A DNA stretch of 64,000 nt from Homarus americanus (GCF_018991925.1 NW_024720773.1:1308626-1372625); one strand, 5' to 3'; positions 32,201 through 44,000 are shown, counted from the stretch's first letter. The notes: a model not told the origin generated them from the letters alone. Made by a program: numbers and translations.

Positions 32201-35200
32201 CATGGTGTGAGAGGTGGTGGGTGGCAGGGTGTGAGACGTGGTCGGTGGTAGGGCGTGAGAGGTGGTGGGTGGCAGGGCGTGAAGGTGGTTGGCAGCAGGG
32301 CGTGAGAGGTGGTGGGTGGCAGGGTGTGAGACAGTGGTCAGTGGTAGGGCGTGAGGTGGTGGGTGTGGGGCTGAAGGGGTGGAGGCGGCAGGGCTGGGGA
32401 AGGTGGTGGGTGTGGGTGTGGAGACGTGGTCAGTGGTAGGACGTGAGGTGGTTGGCGGCATGGCAGAGGTGGTGGGTGTGGGGTGAGACGTGGTCGGTGG
32501 TAGGACTGAGAGGTGGTGGGTGGCAGGGTGTGAGACGTGGTCAGTGGTAGGACGAGAGGTGGTGGGTGGCAGGGTGTGAGACGTGGTTGGTGGAAGGACG
32601 TGAGAGGTGGTGGGTGGCAGGGTGTGAGACATGGTTCGTGGTGAGGACGTGAGGAGGTGGGTGGTGAGGGCGTGAGAGGTGGTGGGTGGCAGGGTGTGAG
32701 AGACGTGGTCGAGGTGACAGGGTGGAGACGTGGTTCGTGGTGGGACGTGAGAGGTGGGTGGTGGCAGGGCGTGAGAGGTGGTGGGTGGCAGGGTGTGAGA
32801 CGTGGTCGGTGGTAGTGCAGTGAGGGAGGTGGGTGGCGGCATGGCGTGAGAGGTGGTGGGTGACAGGGTGTGGGGCGTGGTCAGTGGTAGGACGTGAGGA
32901 GGTGGTTGGCAGCAGCGTGAGAGGTGGTGGGTGACAGGGTGTGAGACGTGGTCGGTGGTAGTACGTGAGAGGTGGTTGGCAGCATGGCGTGAGAGGTGGT
33001 GGGTGACAGGGTGTGAGACCGTGGTCAGTGGTAGTGCAAGAGGTGGTTAAGCATGGCGTGAGGTGGTGGGTGACAGAGGGTGTGAGACGTGGTTCGTGGT
33101 AGGACGTGAGAGGTGGTGGTGGCAGGGCGTGAGGAAGGTGGTGGGTGGCAGGGTGTAGAGACGTGGTCGGTGACAGGGTGTGGAGACGTGGTTCGTGGTA
33201 GGACGTGAGAGGTGGGTGGTGGGGGCGTGAGAGGTGGTGGGTGGGGGTGTGAGACGTGGTCAGTGGTGAGTACGTGAGAGTGGTTGGCAGCAGGGCGTGG
33301 GAGGTGGTGGGTGACAGGGTGTGAGACGTGGTCGGTGGTAGGACGTGAGGGTGGTTGGCAGCGTGAGGTGGTGGGTGACAGGGGTGTGAGAACGTGGTCG
33401 GTGGTGGGACGTGAGGTGGTTGGCAGCATGGCGTGAGAGGTGGTGGGTGGCAGGGTGTGAGACGTGGTCAGTGGTGGTGCAGTGGTGGTTGGCGGCATGG
33501 CGTGAGGTGAGGTAGGTGACAGGGTGTGAGACGTGGTCGGTGGTAGGACGTGAGAGAGGTGGGTGGGTGGCAGTGGGTGAGGTGGTTGGTGGCAGTTCGT
33601 GAGACGTGGTCGGTGGTAGGACGTGAGAGGTGGTTGGCGGCATGGCGTGAGAGGTGGTGGGTGGCAGGTGTGGACGTGTGGTCGGTGGTGGGACCGTGAG
33701 AGGTGGTGGGTGGCAGTGGGTGGGGTGGTGGGTGGGTGGGTGAGAGGTGGTGGGTGGCAGGGTGTGAGAGTGGTCAGTGGTAGGACGTGAGGTGGTGGGT
33801 GGCAGTGTGTGAGACGTGGTCGGTGGTAGGACGTGAGGAGGTGGTGGGTGGCCAGGATTTGGGAGGTGGTTGGTGGCAGGGCGTGAGAACTGTGAGGTGG
33901 CAGGACGGAGAGGAGGGTGGTGGGTGTGGGAGCGTGAGGTGGTTGGCAGCAGGACTTGAAAGGTGGTGGTGGAGGTGGGGGTGATGTGGGTGGTGGTGGG
34001 TACAAGAGGTTAGAGGTGGTTGGTGGCAGGGGTGTGAGACGTAGTGGGTGTGGGACGTGAAGGAGGTGGTGGGTGTGGGATTTGAGAGAGGTGGTTGGTG
34101 GCAGGGCGTGAGAGGTGGTGGGTGTCAAGAGGTTAAGGTGGTAGAGTGGTAAGGACATGAGAGGTGATAGGAAGCAGGGGTTAGAGGTGATAGGAGGCAG
34201 GGGTTATAGGTGTGGTGGGTGGGAGGGCGTGAGGTTGGTGGGTGGCAGCGCGTGGAGAGTGGTGGGTGGCAGGACAGGAGGTGGTGGGCAGTAGAGGTTA
34301 GGAGTTTGTTGGTGGCAGGAGTGAGATGTGGTGGGTGACAGGGCGTGAGAGTTGGTGGGTGGCAGGCGTGGAGAGGTGGTGGGTGGCAGGACTTGAGGTG
34401 GTGGGTGGGAGGGGCGTGTGAGAGTTGGTGGGTGGGGGCGTGAGGTGATGGGAGGCAGGACTTGAGAGGTGGTGGGTGGGGCGTGAGAGTTGGTGGGTGG
34501 CAGCGCGTGTGAGGTGGTGGGTGGCAGGACTTGAGGTGGGTGTGGGGAGTTAGGGTTTCTTGGTGGCAGAGGGATGGGAGGTGGTGGGTGACAGGGCGTG
34601 AGAGTTGGTGGGTGGCAGTGCGTGTGAGGTGGTGGGTGGGGACTTGAGAGGTGGTGGGTGAGAGGTTAGAGGTTCTTGGTGGCAGGGGATGAGAGGTGGT
34701 GGGTGACAGGGGCTGAGAGTTGGTGGGTGGCAGCGCGTGAGAGGTGGTGGGTGGAAGGGCGTGAGAGGTGGTGGGTGGTCGGACGTGGGTGGTGGTGGGT
34801 GTGGGGCGTGAGAGGGTGGTGGGTGAAAGAGAGGTTAGAGGTGTAGGTGGCAGGGCGTTAGATGTGGTGGGTGTGGGGCGTGAGATGTGGTGGGTGGCAG
34901 GGGCATGAGGAGGAGGTGGGTGGCAGGATTTGAGAGGTGGTGGGTGGGAGGTCGTGTGAGGTGGTGGGTGTGGGACAGAGAGGTGTGGGTGGAAAAGAGG
35001 TTAGAGGTGCTTAGTGGCAGGTGTAAGACGTAGTGGGTGCAGGACGTGAGAGGTGGTTGGTGGCAGGACTTGAGAGATTGGTGGGGCAGCAAGAGGTTTG
35101 GCAGAGGAGCCAAGAGTTTGTTGGTGTGGCAGGGGGATGAGAGAGGTGGGTGGGTGACAAGGGCGTGGGGAGGTGGTGGGTGTGGCAGTGTGAGGATGGT

Positions 35201-36597
35201 GGGTGGGGACGGTGAGAGGTGGTGGGTGTGGAGGTTAGATGTGGTGGGTGGCAGGAGGTAGGTGGTGGGTGGCAGGAGGTTCAGGTGGTGTTGGCAGGGC
35301 GTGGAGGTGGTGGGTGTGGGGATTAGAGGTGGTGGGTGGCAAGGAGGTTAGAGGTGGTGGGTGGCAAGGGTTCTGGGGTGGTGGGTGTGGGACCTTGAGG
35401 GGGTGTTAGGAGCAGGGGTTCTGAGGTGAGGTGGGTGGCAGAAAGAGAGAGGTGATGGGAGGCAGGGGTTTAGCGGTGGTGGGTGGCAGGGTGTGAGCCT
35501 GTGTGGGTGGCAGACTTGAGGGTGGTGGTGTGGGAGCGTGAGGGTGGTGGGTGTGGGGAAGGTGGTGGGTGGCAAGGGTGAGAGGGGTGATGGGTGGCAG
35601 GGCGTGAGGTGGTGGGTGGCAGGGCATTGAGGAGGGGGAGTGGGTGTCAGGGCGTGAGGAGGTGGTGAGTGAGGGGCGTGAGAGGTGGTGGGTCAGGGTG
35701 TGAGACAGTGGTCGGTGGTGGGACGTGAAAGGTGGTTGTGACAGGGCGTGAAAGGTGGTGGAGCAGAGGTGTGAGACGTGGTCATGGTGGACAGTGAGGA
35801 GGGTGGTGGGTGGCAGGGCGTGAGGTGGTGGGTGGCAGGGTGTGGGGAACGTGGTCGTTGGTGGGACGTGGGGAGGTGGGTGGTGGCAGGGCGTGAAAGG
35901 GTGGTGGGTGACAGGGTGGAGACGTAGTCAGTGGTAGGACGTGAAGGTGGTTGGCGGCATAGCGTGAGAGGTGGGGTGGTGGCAGGGCGTGAGACGAGTG
36001 GTCAGTGGTGGGACGTGGGGAGTGGGTGGGTGTGGGGGCGTGAGAGGGTGGTGGGTGGCAGGGTGTGGGGCGTGGTCGGTGACAGAGTGTGGGACGTGGT
36101 TCGTGGTGGGACGTGAGAGGGTGGGTAAGGTGAGGGACGTGAGAGAGGTGGTGGGTGGCAGGGTGTGAGACAGTGGTCGGTGGTGGGACGTGAGAGGTGG
36201 GTGGGGGCGTGGGACGTGGTCAGGTGGTGGGACGTGAGAGGTGGGTGGTGGTGGGACGTGGGGGTGGTGGGTGGCAGGGACGTGTGGGACGTGGTCAGTG
36301 AGGTGGGACGTGAGAGGTGGTGGTTGGCAGGGTGTGGGACGTGAGGTCGGTGAGTGGGACGTGGAGAGGTGGGTGGTGGCCCAGGGGTGTGAGACTGGGT
36401 CGGTGAGTGGGACTGAGGTGGTTGGCGGCATGGCGTGAAAGGTGGTGGGTGTGGTGTTGAGACGTGGTCAGTGGTAGGACGTGAGAGGTGGTGGGTGGCC
36501 CAGTGGGTGAGAGGTGGTGGGTGTGGGTGGGAGGTGGTGTGGCCAGATGTGGTCAGTGGTGGGACGTGAGGTGGTGGGTGTGGGTGTGTCTGTGTGA
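29208..36597 (+). repeat. G-rich tandem array: about 24-bp monomers in a roughly 70-bp trimer
   Basis: Monomers share the frame GGTGGT-GGGTGGCAGGGTGTGAGA. In much of 29.5-34 and 35.7-36.6 kb three types alternate: one with TTGGCGGCATGGCGTGAGA, one with GGGTGGCAGGGTGTGAGA and one with CGTGGTCGGTGGTAGGACGT, giving a unit of about 70 bp. At 29.2-29.5 and 34.0-35.7 kb mostly single monomers occur (AGAGGTTAGAGGTGG variants). Minus-strand frames of 738 and 448 codons (Pro/Thr/His-rich) are repeat translations. The right end is an assembly gap. Confidence 0.93.
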
Positions 36598-36697
36598 NNN
36601 NNNNNNNNNNNNNNNNNNNNNNNNNNNNNNNNNNNNNNNNNNNNNNNNNNNNNNNNNNNNNNNNNNNNNNNNNNNNNNNNNNNNNNNNNNNNNNNNN
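36598..36697. other. Assembly gap, 100 N
   Basis: Exactly 100 N, a conventional placeholder of unknown true length. Left side is the G-rich array, right side MS2. Confidence 0.99.
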
Positions 36698-36982
36698 TCA
36701 TAGATATATCCACATAACACTGTATTAATCCTTCAGTGGTGTGTATGTGTGTGTGTCATAAAGGTAATATTATCCACATAACACTGTATTAATCCTTCAG
36801 TGGTGTGTGTGTGTGTGTGTGTAATGCTGTACATATCCACATAACACTGTATTAATCCTTCAGTGGTTTGTGTGTGTGTGTCATAAAAGGTGATATTATC
36901 CATATAGCATTGTATTAATCCTTCAGTGGTGTGTGTCATAAAGGTGATATTATCCACATAACACTGTATTAATCCTTCAGTG

Positions 36983-37013
<31 letters not shown>

Positions 37014-37068
37014 TGTGTCATAAAGGTAAAATTATCCACAAAACACTTTATTAATCCTTCAGTGGTGT

Positions 37069-37069
<1 letters not shown>
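36698..37069 (+). repeat. MS2: second (TG)n minisatellite
   Basis: About five units of TATTATCCACATAACACTGT, ATTAATCCTTCAGTGG, (TG)n and CATAAAGGTGA. Same architecture as MS1 (unique core plus (TG)n) but an unrelated core. Partial units recur at 40198-40234 and 41222-41260. Confidence 0.92.
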
Positions 37070-37131
<62 letters not shown>

Positions 37132-38332
37132 TTAATTAACGGTTTATTGAAAACATTCTGCAGCCCGAAGGCTGAAAATATACATTGGACATAAATCACT
37201 TATTACATACATTGGTGGTTTAACAAAAGCCTTCATTAGAGAAAGGTGAAGGAACATACAGTGAACATACAGATTAATGTAGGTGTTGAACAGCAAACTC
37301 GTAGTGTAGTAACTCCCTCCCAGATGGTGTTAGGAGGAACTCACGTGGTGTAGTAGTTCCCTCAGATGGTGTCATGAGGGACCTGGCGTGGTGTAATAAT
37401 TCCCTCGCAGATGGGGTTATGAGGGGCCTCACGTGGTGTAGTAATTCCCTCACAGATGGTGTTATGAGGGACCTCACGTGGTGTAGTAATTCCCTCACAG
37501 ATGGTGTTATGAGGGACCTCAAGTGGTGTAGTAATTCCCTCACAGATAGTGTTATGAGGGGCCTCACGTGGTGTAGTAATTCCCTCACAGATGGTGTTAT
37601 GAGGGGCCTCACGTGGTGTAGTAATTCCCTCACAGATGGTGTTATGATGGGCCTCACGTGGTGTAGTAATTACCTCACAGATGGTAAGCAAGTGAGGGAC
37701 CTCACGTGGTGTGTACTACCTCACAGATGGTGTTATGAGGGCCTCACGTAGTGTTGTAATTCCTCACAGATGGTGTTAAGAGGGACCTCACGTGGTGTAG
37801 TAATTACCTCACAGATGGTGTTATGAGGGACCTCACGTGGTGTAGTAATTCCCTCGCAGATGGTGTTATGAGGGGCCTCACGTGGTGTAGTAATTCCCTC
37901 ACAGATGGTGTTATGAGGGACCTCACATGGTGTAGTAATTACCTCACAGATGGTGTTATGAGGGACCTCACGTGGTGTAGTAATTACCTCACAGATGGTG
38001 TTATGAGGGACCTCACGTGGTGTAGTAACTCCCTCACAGATGGTGTTATGAGGGGCATCACGTGGTGTAGTAATTCCCTCACAAATGGTGTTATGAGGGG
38101 CCTGACGTGGTGTAGTAATCCCCTCACAGATGGTGTTAAGAGGGACCTCACGTGGTGTAGTAATTCCCTCACAGATGGCGTGATGAGGGACTTGACGTGG
38201 TGTAGTAATTCCCTCACATATGGTGTTATATGAGTGAGGTTTGGTCTTAGGCGTTCCTATCGTAGACGGATTAACTCATCGCTGGTTGTTGTTGGGTCTC
38301 ACGGGCCGTTATCACTGGGTACCTGGGACCTC
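37070..38332 (-). mobile_element. Non-autonomous retroposon, copy 2, with 45-bp repeats
   Basis: (TAA)n at 37070-37130 follows the GTGGTGTG of MS2; then the same 3' region as copy 1 (GGTTTATTGAAAACATTCTG, GCAGCCCGAAGGCTG, CATTGGTGGTTTAACAAAAG), about 20 units of the 45-bp repeat, and the shared block CTATCGTAGACGGATTAAC to GGTACCTGGGACCTCACT. There it is cut at 38332 by family A copy E. Copy 1 continues past this point, so copy 2 is 5'-truncated or was broken by a join. Confidence 0.75.
37310..38222 (-). repeat. 45-bp tandem repeat (about 20 units)
   Basis: Same unit as 3412-4004, here nearly regular over several stretches (for example 37400-37680 and 37820-38220). Copy number differs between the two retroposon copies (about 13 against 20). 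Confidence 0.92.
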
Positions 38333-39346
38333 ACTCATGTTGCTCACACTGAACAGGCCCTACAGGAAATCCTGAACACCTACGCAGACGCGTATGCACA
38401 CTTCAGCCTTTAGGTGAATGTGCCTAAGACTAAGATTTTTTTTCAACCTGCCCCTGTTCAGACACACCTCCACCATCCATCCAGCTTAATGGTACTACCC
38501 TCTCTAATGTTACCCATTTTCGGTATCTCGGCTCCCACCTGTCCACCACCGCGGAGACCGATGAAGAATTCAGCATCGGATTAGATGTGCATCTCAAGCC
38601 TTTGGCAGACTCCGAAACCGTGTCTTCAGCTGTAGGGAGCTGAAATTATTTATAAACTTTCACGTATATCGAGCAATGGTCCTCCCCACCTTTCTATATG
38701 GCAGCGGGACATTGGTCACACACTGGAGGCACCTCAAGGCACTTAAAAACTTTCACCAATGTAGTCTACGATCGTTCTTCCGAGTTCGCTGGGCAGACAA
38801 GAGAACAAATGCCAGTATTCTTGTGGACACTAACTGTAGGAGCATTGAGTCTACCATTATCCATGAACAACTACACTGGACTGGCCATATTACCCGCAGA
38901 GACGACAGTCGACTGCCAAAGCAGCTACTTTACAGTCACCTAACGAATAGTAAACGTAACGCTGGCGGGCAACTGAAAAGATATAAGGATAGTCTTAAGA
39001 CAAACTTGACAAACTTCCAAATCGACCCTTCACCTGGGAGACGATTACTCCACATTGTAACACTTGGAGAAGCACCACGAGAAAGTATCAATACTTTCGA
39101 GTTAGACCGACTGCAAACCGAGGCAGATAAGAGCCAACGCTGGAAAGACGCTGCCTTCGCCCCTCCTGCACTCGATGTAGCTTTCCACATGTGCAACGTC
39201 TGTGAACAACTCTACAGGTCCCGTATCGGCCTATTTAGTCACCTTAAAACTCACCAACCTAGGTGAAATCCCCAATAACTCATATTATTGAATCATAGCT
39301 GGATGATCGTCATACTTTATTCTGAGTAACAGCAAAGTAGGAGTAG
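38333..39346 (+). mobile_element. Family A LINE, copy E: RT C-terminal fragment
   Basis: 5'-truncated just after the YADD box (LLTLNRPYRKS-type frame, then DAYAHFSL). The body 38410-38675 matches NVPKTKIFFQPAP, then YLGSHLSTTAETDEE in shifted frames. An open C-terminal frame follows. The tail reads AAAGTAGGAGTAG, then a solo LTR, then GTAGCAAATTAGTGTGTGTG of MS2. Confidence 0.85.
38676..39266 (+). pseudogene. Family A RT C-terminus with intact C2H2 finger, 196 codons
   Basis: Longest open C-terminal piece of family A: MVLPTFLYGSGTLVTHWRHL, NASILVDTNCRSIESTIIHE, QLHWTGHITRRDDSRLPKQL, GGQLKRYKDSLKTNL, and at the end CNVCEQLYRSRIGLFSHLKT-H, a perfect C-x2-C-x12-H-x3-H finger, then stop. The finger recurs in copies A and F, so it is a family trait, perhaps for binding target DNA or element RNA (inference). 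Confidence 0.85.
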
Positions 39347-40187
39347 TGTCGCGATCCCACTACCCTTTATACTTGGGGAGTGAATCCTACCCCAAGTTAT
39401 TAACAAATAAAGGAACAAATAGGGAACACGGCAATAATTATCCTCACCAAAAACCTACTCAACTAAATGTACTTGAAAAAGTAAGAACAGTTGAAATAAG
39501 TGAATCACAAAAGGGAAGATAATTAATTAATTCAATTTATGTTCTAAAGGGAGTAATGACTAGCAAACATGAATTTAAGGGAATAAGTAAGTGTATAATA
39601 AAATAAGAGTGATGCCGGAAGGGCGAAAATATGCTGTAAGGAGTTAGACCAAACAAATATTACTTAACATTACTATATTACACAAGACATACGAAATATA
39701 TATATATACAACAATTACTACAAAATGATTATTTCCTACCAAACAGGAGATACCTTACCACCAGGATCCCTTCCTAGGCCTAACTAAATGTGTCACTAAT
39801 ACCTGATACCCCTAGGGCATTGCAGAAGACTGGATAAAGCACTAGACAAGGGTCAAGGCTAGAGAACGAATGGACACGTCTAACCTATGCCACGGTTTTT
39901 CGCTACTGTGGAGCGTGGGCACGCCGTGGAGCGCGTCTCATCTCACGTGATTCAGGACATTTGCTGGATATTTTATATAATTAATTAATATTACTCTTGA
40001 GTTGACTTAACAGAGTAAGACAATGATGCATATAAATTACATACATAAATATACAAATAACCTAAGTAACTAAGAACAATAATAATATAATAAGTACAAT
40101 TAACAATTTATTAATAGCTTGTATGAAATGTAGGCGTGAACATATGCCTCACGCTATGCGAGTTCCCGAGCGCTCAGGCACGTGACA
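39347..40187. mobile_element. Solo LTR, 841 bp, TSD GTAG
   Basis: Starts TGTCGCG and ends CGTGACA (TG ... CA; inverted ends match in 6 of 7 positions). GTAG stands at 39343-39346 and 40188-40191. It lies inside the (TAG)n tail of family A copy E. The sequence is AT-rich with an AATAAA at about 39405. No internal coding region. Confidence 0.85.
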
Positions 40188-40197
40188 GTAGCAAATT

Positions 40198-40234
40198 AGT
40201 GTGTGTGTGTCATAAAGGTGATATAATCCGCATA
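40198..40234 (+). repeat. MS2 partial unit, left half (right half 41222-41260)
   Basis: TGTGTGTGTCATAAAGGTGA then TATAATCCGCATA; the unit continues at 41222 with CCGCATAACACTGTATAAAT and CCTTCGGTGG. It was split by the insertion between them. Confidence 0.85.
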
Positions 40235-41221
40235 TAAAGGCCAAATAGGATCTTTGATGGTAAACTGCTACGCCAATCTTATTCTGAGGTGCTAAATGAA
40301 AAAATTGTCCATAAAAATATAAATTTACTTACAATAACATACAGTACACACAAGTAATGCAATAATTTAGTTTAACCAGGGGAGTATCCTGATCTGCTGA
40401 CCCCTGAACATAAGGTACAACAAAACAGCTCTGCTGACGAGTCTGTCAGTAGTGGTGTACGGAGGCGTGATGTCGACCGGAGTACAGAAGAGCTTCAGCT
40501 CCCCTAAACAGCATACACAAGGGATGTGGTTAGACTCAAGTCGCCCCTGAACTGGGATCAGGTTAACTCTGGTCTGCTGGCCTCCACGAGTCCCCACGAC
40601 TGGACAAGTCAGGTGATATCATTCCCCTAGAGGACATGGACTGTAGACTACTTCACAATGACGTCTCTCACGCCCGGCCCTTGACGTGGGTAGAGTCCTT
40701 CTAAACAACATATAATATTTCGCTAAATTTTAACAATTTATACAATTTTATAAAACCCGATATATTAAACATAATAATGTACCCTAAACCAACAAAACAC
40801 AAGTTAATTATAACAGAACATAACAGACAAATCAACAATACACGTGAAGGGTTATCTTACCGATGCGCTCTGGCAGAGGGAAGGAAGTCCTGTGTCTACT
40901 CCACTCACCCTCCCAGCGCTCATCACCTCTGTTCCGGGTTGAGTAACCCAACACTGTGACAAGACACAAGTAAACAACCCAAACAACACCTTCACCAATT
41001 TTCCTACAGCATACTGGTTTGGAGGGATGACACTCCGACTCCCTGACTCCTGATTAGCTGAACAACAGTGAATATTCTCTCCTTGCTCTACAATTTACCG
41101 ACTGACTGGCTAGTATGGGTTTTAATCAAAAGATGGAGTTGTGTATCTATGTCATGCGAGTACTTGCCATTATTATTAATATTACCATTCTTATTATGAT
41201 TACCAACACCGTTTCCTCACA
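40235..41221. mobile_element. 987-bp insertion splitting an MS2 unit, TSD CCGCATA
   Basis: CCGCATA occurs at 40228-40234 and again at 41222-41228, and joining the two flanks gives a continuous MS2 unit. The inserted sequence is AT-rich, has no long open frame, no obvious inverted ends and no poly(A). A 60-codon ORF at 40777-40959 is not recognised. Element class unknown. Confidence 0.6.
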
Positions 41222-41260
41222 CCGCATAACACTGTATAAATCCTTCGGTGGGGATAAAAT

Positions 41261-41890
41261 TATTGTTCTTTAAATTTTTGAATAGTCGTTGCTTTTCTTT
41301 TTCTGTCTTTTTGTCTGTCTTTGTTTTTGTTTTTCTCTCTCTCCTACTTTAGTAAAACCTCACATATTTTAACCTAACTTGACTTAACCTTATTAGAACT
41401 GTGACTCATTAGAACAGGTGTACGTAAACTGAAAGAGAGAGAAGGGGAAAAGGAGGGAGGAAGGAAGGCAGGATGGGAAGGGGGAAGAGAGGGGGGGAGA
41501 GAGTGAAGGGGAAAGAGGGAGGGAAGGAAGGGGGTGAGGGAGGGAGGCAGGTAGGGAAAGGAAGGGGATAGGGAGGCAGGAAGGGAAGGAGAAAAGGAGG
41601 AAGGGAGGGGGGAGGGAGGAAAGGGGAAAGGAACAGAGGGAGCGAATGAAAAAGAGTGTACACCTTAACCTCCTCCCTCTTTTAGGTCGGGTGAGGGAGG
41701 GAGGGAGGGAGAGAAGGAGGGAAAGAAGAGGCCGGCGGGGACACGGGGGGATGAAGTGAGGAAGGGAGGTCACCAGCTATACAATACAAGTTGAGCCATT
41801 TGACAAGTCCACTCTCATGATTAAAAACAGGAGGTCGTGATTGGCCAATCAGCGACAATCTTTTAAAACCTATCGTGCTTGTACACGTTC
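41261..41890. other. Non-coding: T-rich stretch and polypurine tract
   Basis: 41270-41345 is T/C-rich. 41430-41640 and 41690-41760 are almost pure A/G on the plus strand (GGAAGG, GAGGGAGG), a polypurine/polypyrimidine tract with triplex-forming composition. Minus-strand Pro/Ser/Leu-rich open frames here are compositional. No gene seen. Confidence 0.75.
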
Positions 41891-41999
41891 CTACACACAC
41901 ACTACTACTACTTTGCTGTCACTCGGAATCGAGTATGACGATCATCCAGCTATGATACAATGATACGAGTTATTAGGGATGTCACCTAGGTTGGTGAGT

Positions 42000-43197
42000 T
42001 TTGAGGTGACTAAAGAGGCTGATACGGGACCCTTAGCGTTGACCACATTTGTTGTACATGTGGAGGGTTCCATCTATTGTGGGAGGGGCGGTGGCAGCGT
42101 CTTTCCGACGTTGGCACTTGTCTGCCTCGGTTTGCAGTCGGGCTAACTCGAAATTATTGACGTGTGGTGCTCCTCCAAGCGTTACGATATGGAGTAATCG
42201 ACTCCCAGGTGAGGATGCCGATTTGGCACCTTTTCAGGTCTGTCTTAAGACTATCTTGATAACTTTTCAGTTGCCCGCCGGCGTTACATTTACTATTTGT
42301 TAGGTGACTGTAAAGTAGCTGCTTTGCCAGTCTACTGTCGTCCATGCGGTTAACGTAGCTGTTCCTGGCTAATGGTAGCCTCGATGCTCCTACAGTTGGT
42401 GTCAGCAAGAATGCTGGCATTTGTTCTCTTGTCTTCCTAGCGAACTCGGAAGATGGAACGTAGACTATGTTGGTGAAAGTTTTCAAATGCCTTGAGGTGC
42501 CTCCTGTATGTAACCCATGTCTCACTGCCATAAATAGGGTGGGCAGGACCACTGCTCGATATACGTGCAGTTTTGTGGATAATTTCAGCTCCCTACAGCT
42601 GAAGACACGATTTTGGAGTAAGCCAAAGGCGTTACATGCACATCTGATCCGATGCCGAATCTCTTCATCGATGTCTGCGTTGGTGGACAGGTGGGAGCCG
42701 AGATACCGAAAGTGGGTAACATTAGAGAGAGTAGTACCCTTAAGCTGGATGGACGGTGGAGGTGTGTCTGAACCAGAGGCAGGTTGAAAGAGAATCTGAG
42801 TCTTACGTAAATTCACCTCCAGGCCGAAGTGTGCATACGCGTCTGCATAGGTGTTCAGGATCGCCTGTAGGTCGTGTTTAGTGTGAGTAACAAGGGTGAG
42901 GTCGTCTGCATACTGAAGTTCAGTAATGGAAGCTGCCGACATATTTCCTCTTGCCTGGAGTCGTCTTATGTGGAAAGACCCCTCCTCACCCGGTACTCGA
43001 TGTTCACCCTGCTGGCTAAATTGTCACTGGCACGAGCAAGGAAGACAGCCAAGAAAATGGAAGAGAGAGTTGGTGCCAGTGCACCCTCGTTTAACCCCTG
43101 TTTGGATGGGGAAGAATTCTAACTGGGTGCCGTTGTTCAGGGCACTGCCGTTCATGCCATCATGGAGTTGCCTCACAATGGCAATGAATTTTGGTGG
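42000..43197 (-). pseudogene. Family A copy C: RT palm/thumb and C-terminus
   Basis: The frame 42154-42942 keeps the catalytic YADD (ITELQYADDLTLVTHT), then DAYAHFGLEVNLRKTQILFQ, VTHFRYLGSHLSTNADIDEE, RHRIRCACNAFGLLQNRVFS, ELKLSTKLHVYRAVVLPTL, then a shifted stretch and DSRLAKQLLYSHLTNSKCNA. 42943-43197 carries the GVKQGC..APTLFS region with frame changes. The finger near 42030-42060 has lost its first Cys pair spacing. Confidence 0.85.
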
Positions 43198-43201
43198 GAA
43201 G

Positions 43202-43997
43202 TGTTACGCCGTCTCTTAGTTTACTTTAATATCCAGGTTCTAGGCATAACCAAACAAAAAGAAAAGTGAAGTAAATCAAAAGGGAATAAAAATAAATAAA
43301 GTAAACCTTTAAGAATTTAATTAAATAAAATACTAACACAATAAGGAGCCTCGTAGGCTGTCACAACAAATTGATTCACTATCGAAAGCTTTAAGACACA
43401 AATGATACTCAACATCGAAACATCAAAAGAATAAATATAAAGCATTGGATTACGTTAACACTGCATAAACACATAAAATAACTAACATTGAAATTAACTA
43501 TCGTGAAACAACACTGAATTACTTAAATGTAACTAAGCAAGCACTGATGGACACATAAGAGACATGAATAGGTACTCACATAGAAATATACCACATTGGT
43601 AGCGACAGGAACAACACAGAAATAAAATAAGTATAAGTAACAGGTAACGGGTGTCACTCAAAAGAACATGAACTGAATGACAAGAGGACTGGACTGAACT
43701 CCGTCTGCTGGTGGGGTACTATATATAGGGTCGTCTCCCCCCAGTGCGCCACACAGGTGAAATATGGGTCCCTTAACGATACAGATGGTCGTTAGAGAAA
43801 CAAAGAATGCTTGTTACAATACTAAATGAAGAAATAAGATGGGCTTGAACAAATAATAACAGTTAAAACCTTAACAGCACAGGATAAGGTGACTAGAATA
43901 TATAAAAGTAAATATAACACATCATTACAGGAATAATATGGAACAACATGGAAGCATGTTATAAAAAATAATAGAAAAATAAGACATGGTCGTAACA
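43202..43997. mobile_element. Solo LTR, 796 bp, TSD GAAG
   Basis: Perfect 7-bp inverted ends TGTTACG ... CGTAACA and a perfect 4-bp duplication GAAG (43198-43201, 43998-44001). Copy D (17215-17235) lacks it: TTTTGGTGGGCAGCCAAAGC runs straight through. A TATATATAG box lies at about 43720-43729. The 4-bp duplication fits Gypsy-type integration (inference). No internal region remains, as expected after LTR-LTR recombination. Confidence 0.93.
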
Positions 43998-44000
43998 GAA

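Noticed and set aside
29311..34158. Minus-strand Pro/Thr/His-rich frames of 738, 448 and 377 codons
   Set aside because: Translation of the G-rich minisatellite; no start context, no domain, frame dictated by the repeat.
40266..40968. A further LTR starting TGCTACGCC inside the 987-bp insertion
   Set aside because: The candidate end GTGACA has no matching inverted end and no target duplication.
41393..41773. Ser/Pro/Leu-rich membrane-like protein on the minus strand
   Set aside because: Produced by a polypurine tract; pure composition effect.
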